In this document: positions 6,812 through 6,848 of the stretch, one piece after another
Numbering within the stretch: the stretch's first letter is position 1
How the letters are laid out: each line of letters opens with the position of its first letter
Assembly: GCA_022560555.1 (NCBI GenBank)
Contig: JADFSZ010000094.1
Location: 1-6,848 of the forward strand
Reading direction: 5' to 3'
Source: PVC group bacterium
GTDB taxonomy: Bacteria; GCA-001730085; JADFSZ01
DNA length: 6,848 bases
Notes under the pieces: generated by a model
Databases searched by the model: none
The model's input: the letters and a program-made list of their open reading frames with translations, nothing else
Told to the model about the DNA's origin: nothing
Program-made: the position numbers and the translations under genes

Positions 6812-6848
6812 ATGAAATCTCTCATAGAAATTCTTGAAAACACAGCCC
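6812..6848 (+). CDS. Start of a further operon gene, cut by the window edge
   Basis: ATG 6812 begins 7 bases after the permease stop and stays open for 12 codons (MKSLIEILENTA) to the edge. The spacing fits the rest of the operon, and TGAG at 6802-6805, overlapping the permease stop, may serve as a weak ribosome-binding site. The opening is reminiscent of AMP-dependent acyl-CoA or acyl-adenylate synthetases, which often begin with a LIE/LxxILxxxA stretch. Twelve residues cannot support that assignment, so it is only a pointer. Confidence 0.5.
   Translation, partial: MKSLIEILENTA

Larger units (their letters stand above)
1405..6848 (+). other. Probable operon: cNMP-kinase, transglutaminase-like protein, ABC exporter
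   Basis: Four complete genes and the start of a fifth run in the same direction, separated by 5, 7 (or overlapping by 8), 18 and 7 bases. I see no terminator hairpin or promoter-sized gap between them. The upstream gap of 115 bases holds the only promoter-like element. This supports one transcript and shared purpose, though it does not show which gene products touch each other. Confidence 0.75.

Overview
The window reads as one strand of a bacterial genome, AT-leaning (roughly low-40s % GC by eye), with every convincing gene on the + strand. It holds the end of one locus (1-1289), a 115-base gap with a promoter-like sequence (1290-1404), and a tightly packed run of four complete genes plus the first codons of a fifth (1405-6848). 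No tRNA, rRNA, CRISPR array, transposase or integrase is visible. The membrane-anchored, outward-facing transglutaminase-like protein suggests a cell with a periplasm or exposed envelope. The style of the ABC/transglutaminase genes and the unfamiliar first protein recall uncultivated lineages such as Omnitrophota or deltaproteobacteria-like groups. That placement is a low-confidence inference; nothing here proves it.

Region 1 (1-1289) encodes a cysteine-free protein with an acidic, helical, Leu/Asp/Glu-rich first third and a beta-like, Gly/Asn/Asp-rich remainder. I cannot assign its function. It may continue upstream of the window. Its 3' end carries an unusual cluster of inverted repeats: a perfect 12-bp hairpin, an overlapping and mutually exclusive 8-bp hairpin, and a third 8-bp hairpin, all within 75 bases.

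Region 2 (1290-1404) has a plausible sigma70-type promoter whose -10 TATAAT sits inside a perfect 6-1-6 palindrome. This is a candidate operator controlling the operon that follows.

Region 3 (1405-6848) is an apparent operon. A soluble protein has an N-terminal cyclic-nucleotide-binding domain fused to a complete Hanks-type Ser/Thr kinase (a PKG-like order). Five bases later comes a membrane-anchored protein with a C-terminal transglutaminase-like domain carrying an intact Cys-His-Asp triad. Then follow an ABC ATPase, a large ABC-2-type exporter permease of about 12 membrane segments, and the first 12 codons of another gene. Gaps of 5, 7 (or an 8-base overlap), 18 and 7 bases argue for co-transcription.

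The working idea, which is inference, is a cyclic-nucleotide-gated phosphorylation switch wired to an exporter and an envelope-side transglutaminase/protease-like enzyme. Each family is known; the combination in one operon is the part worth testing.
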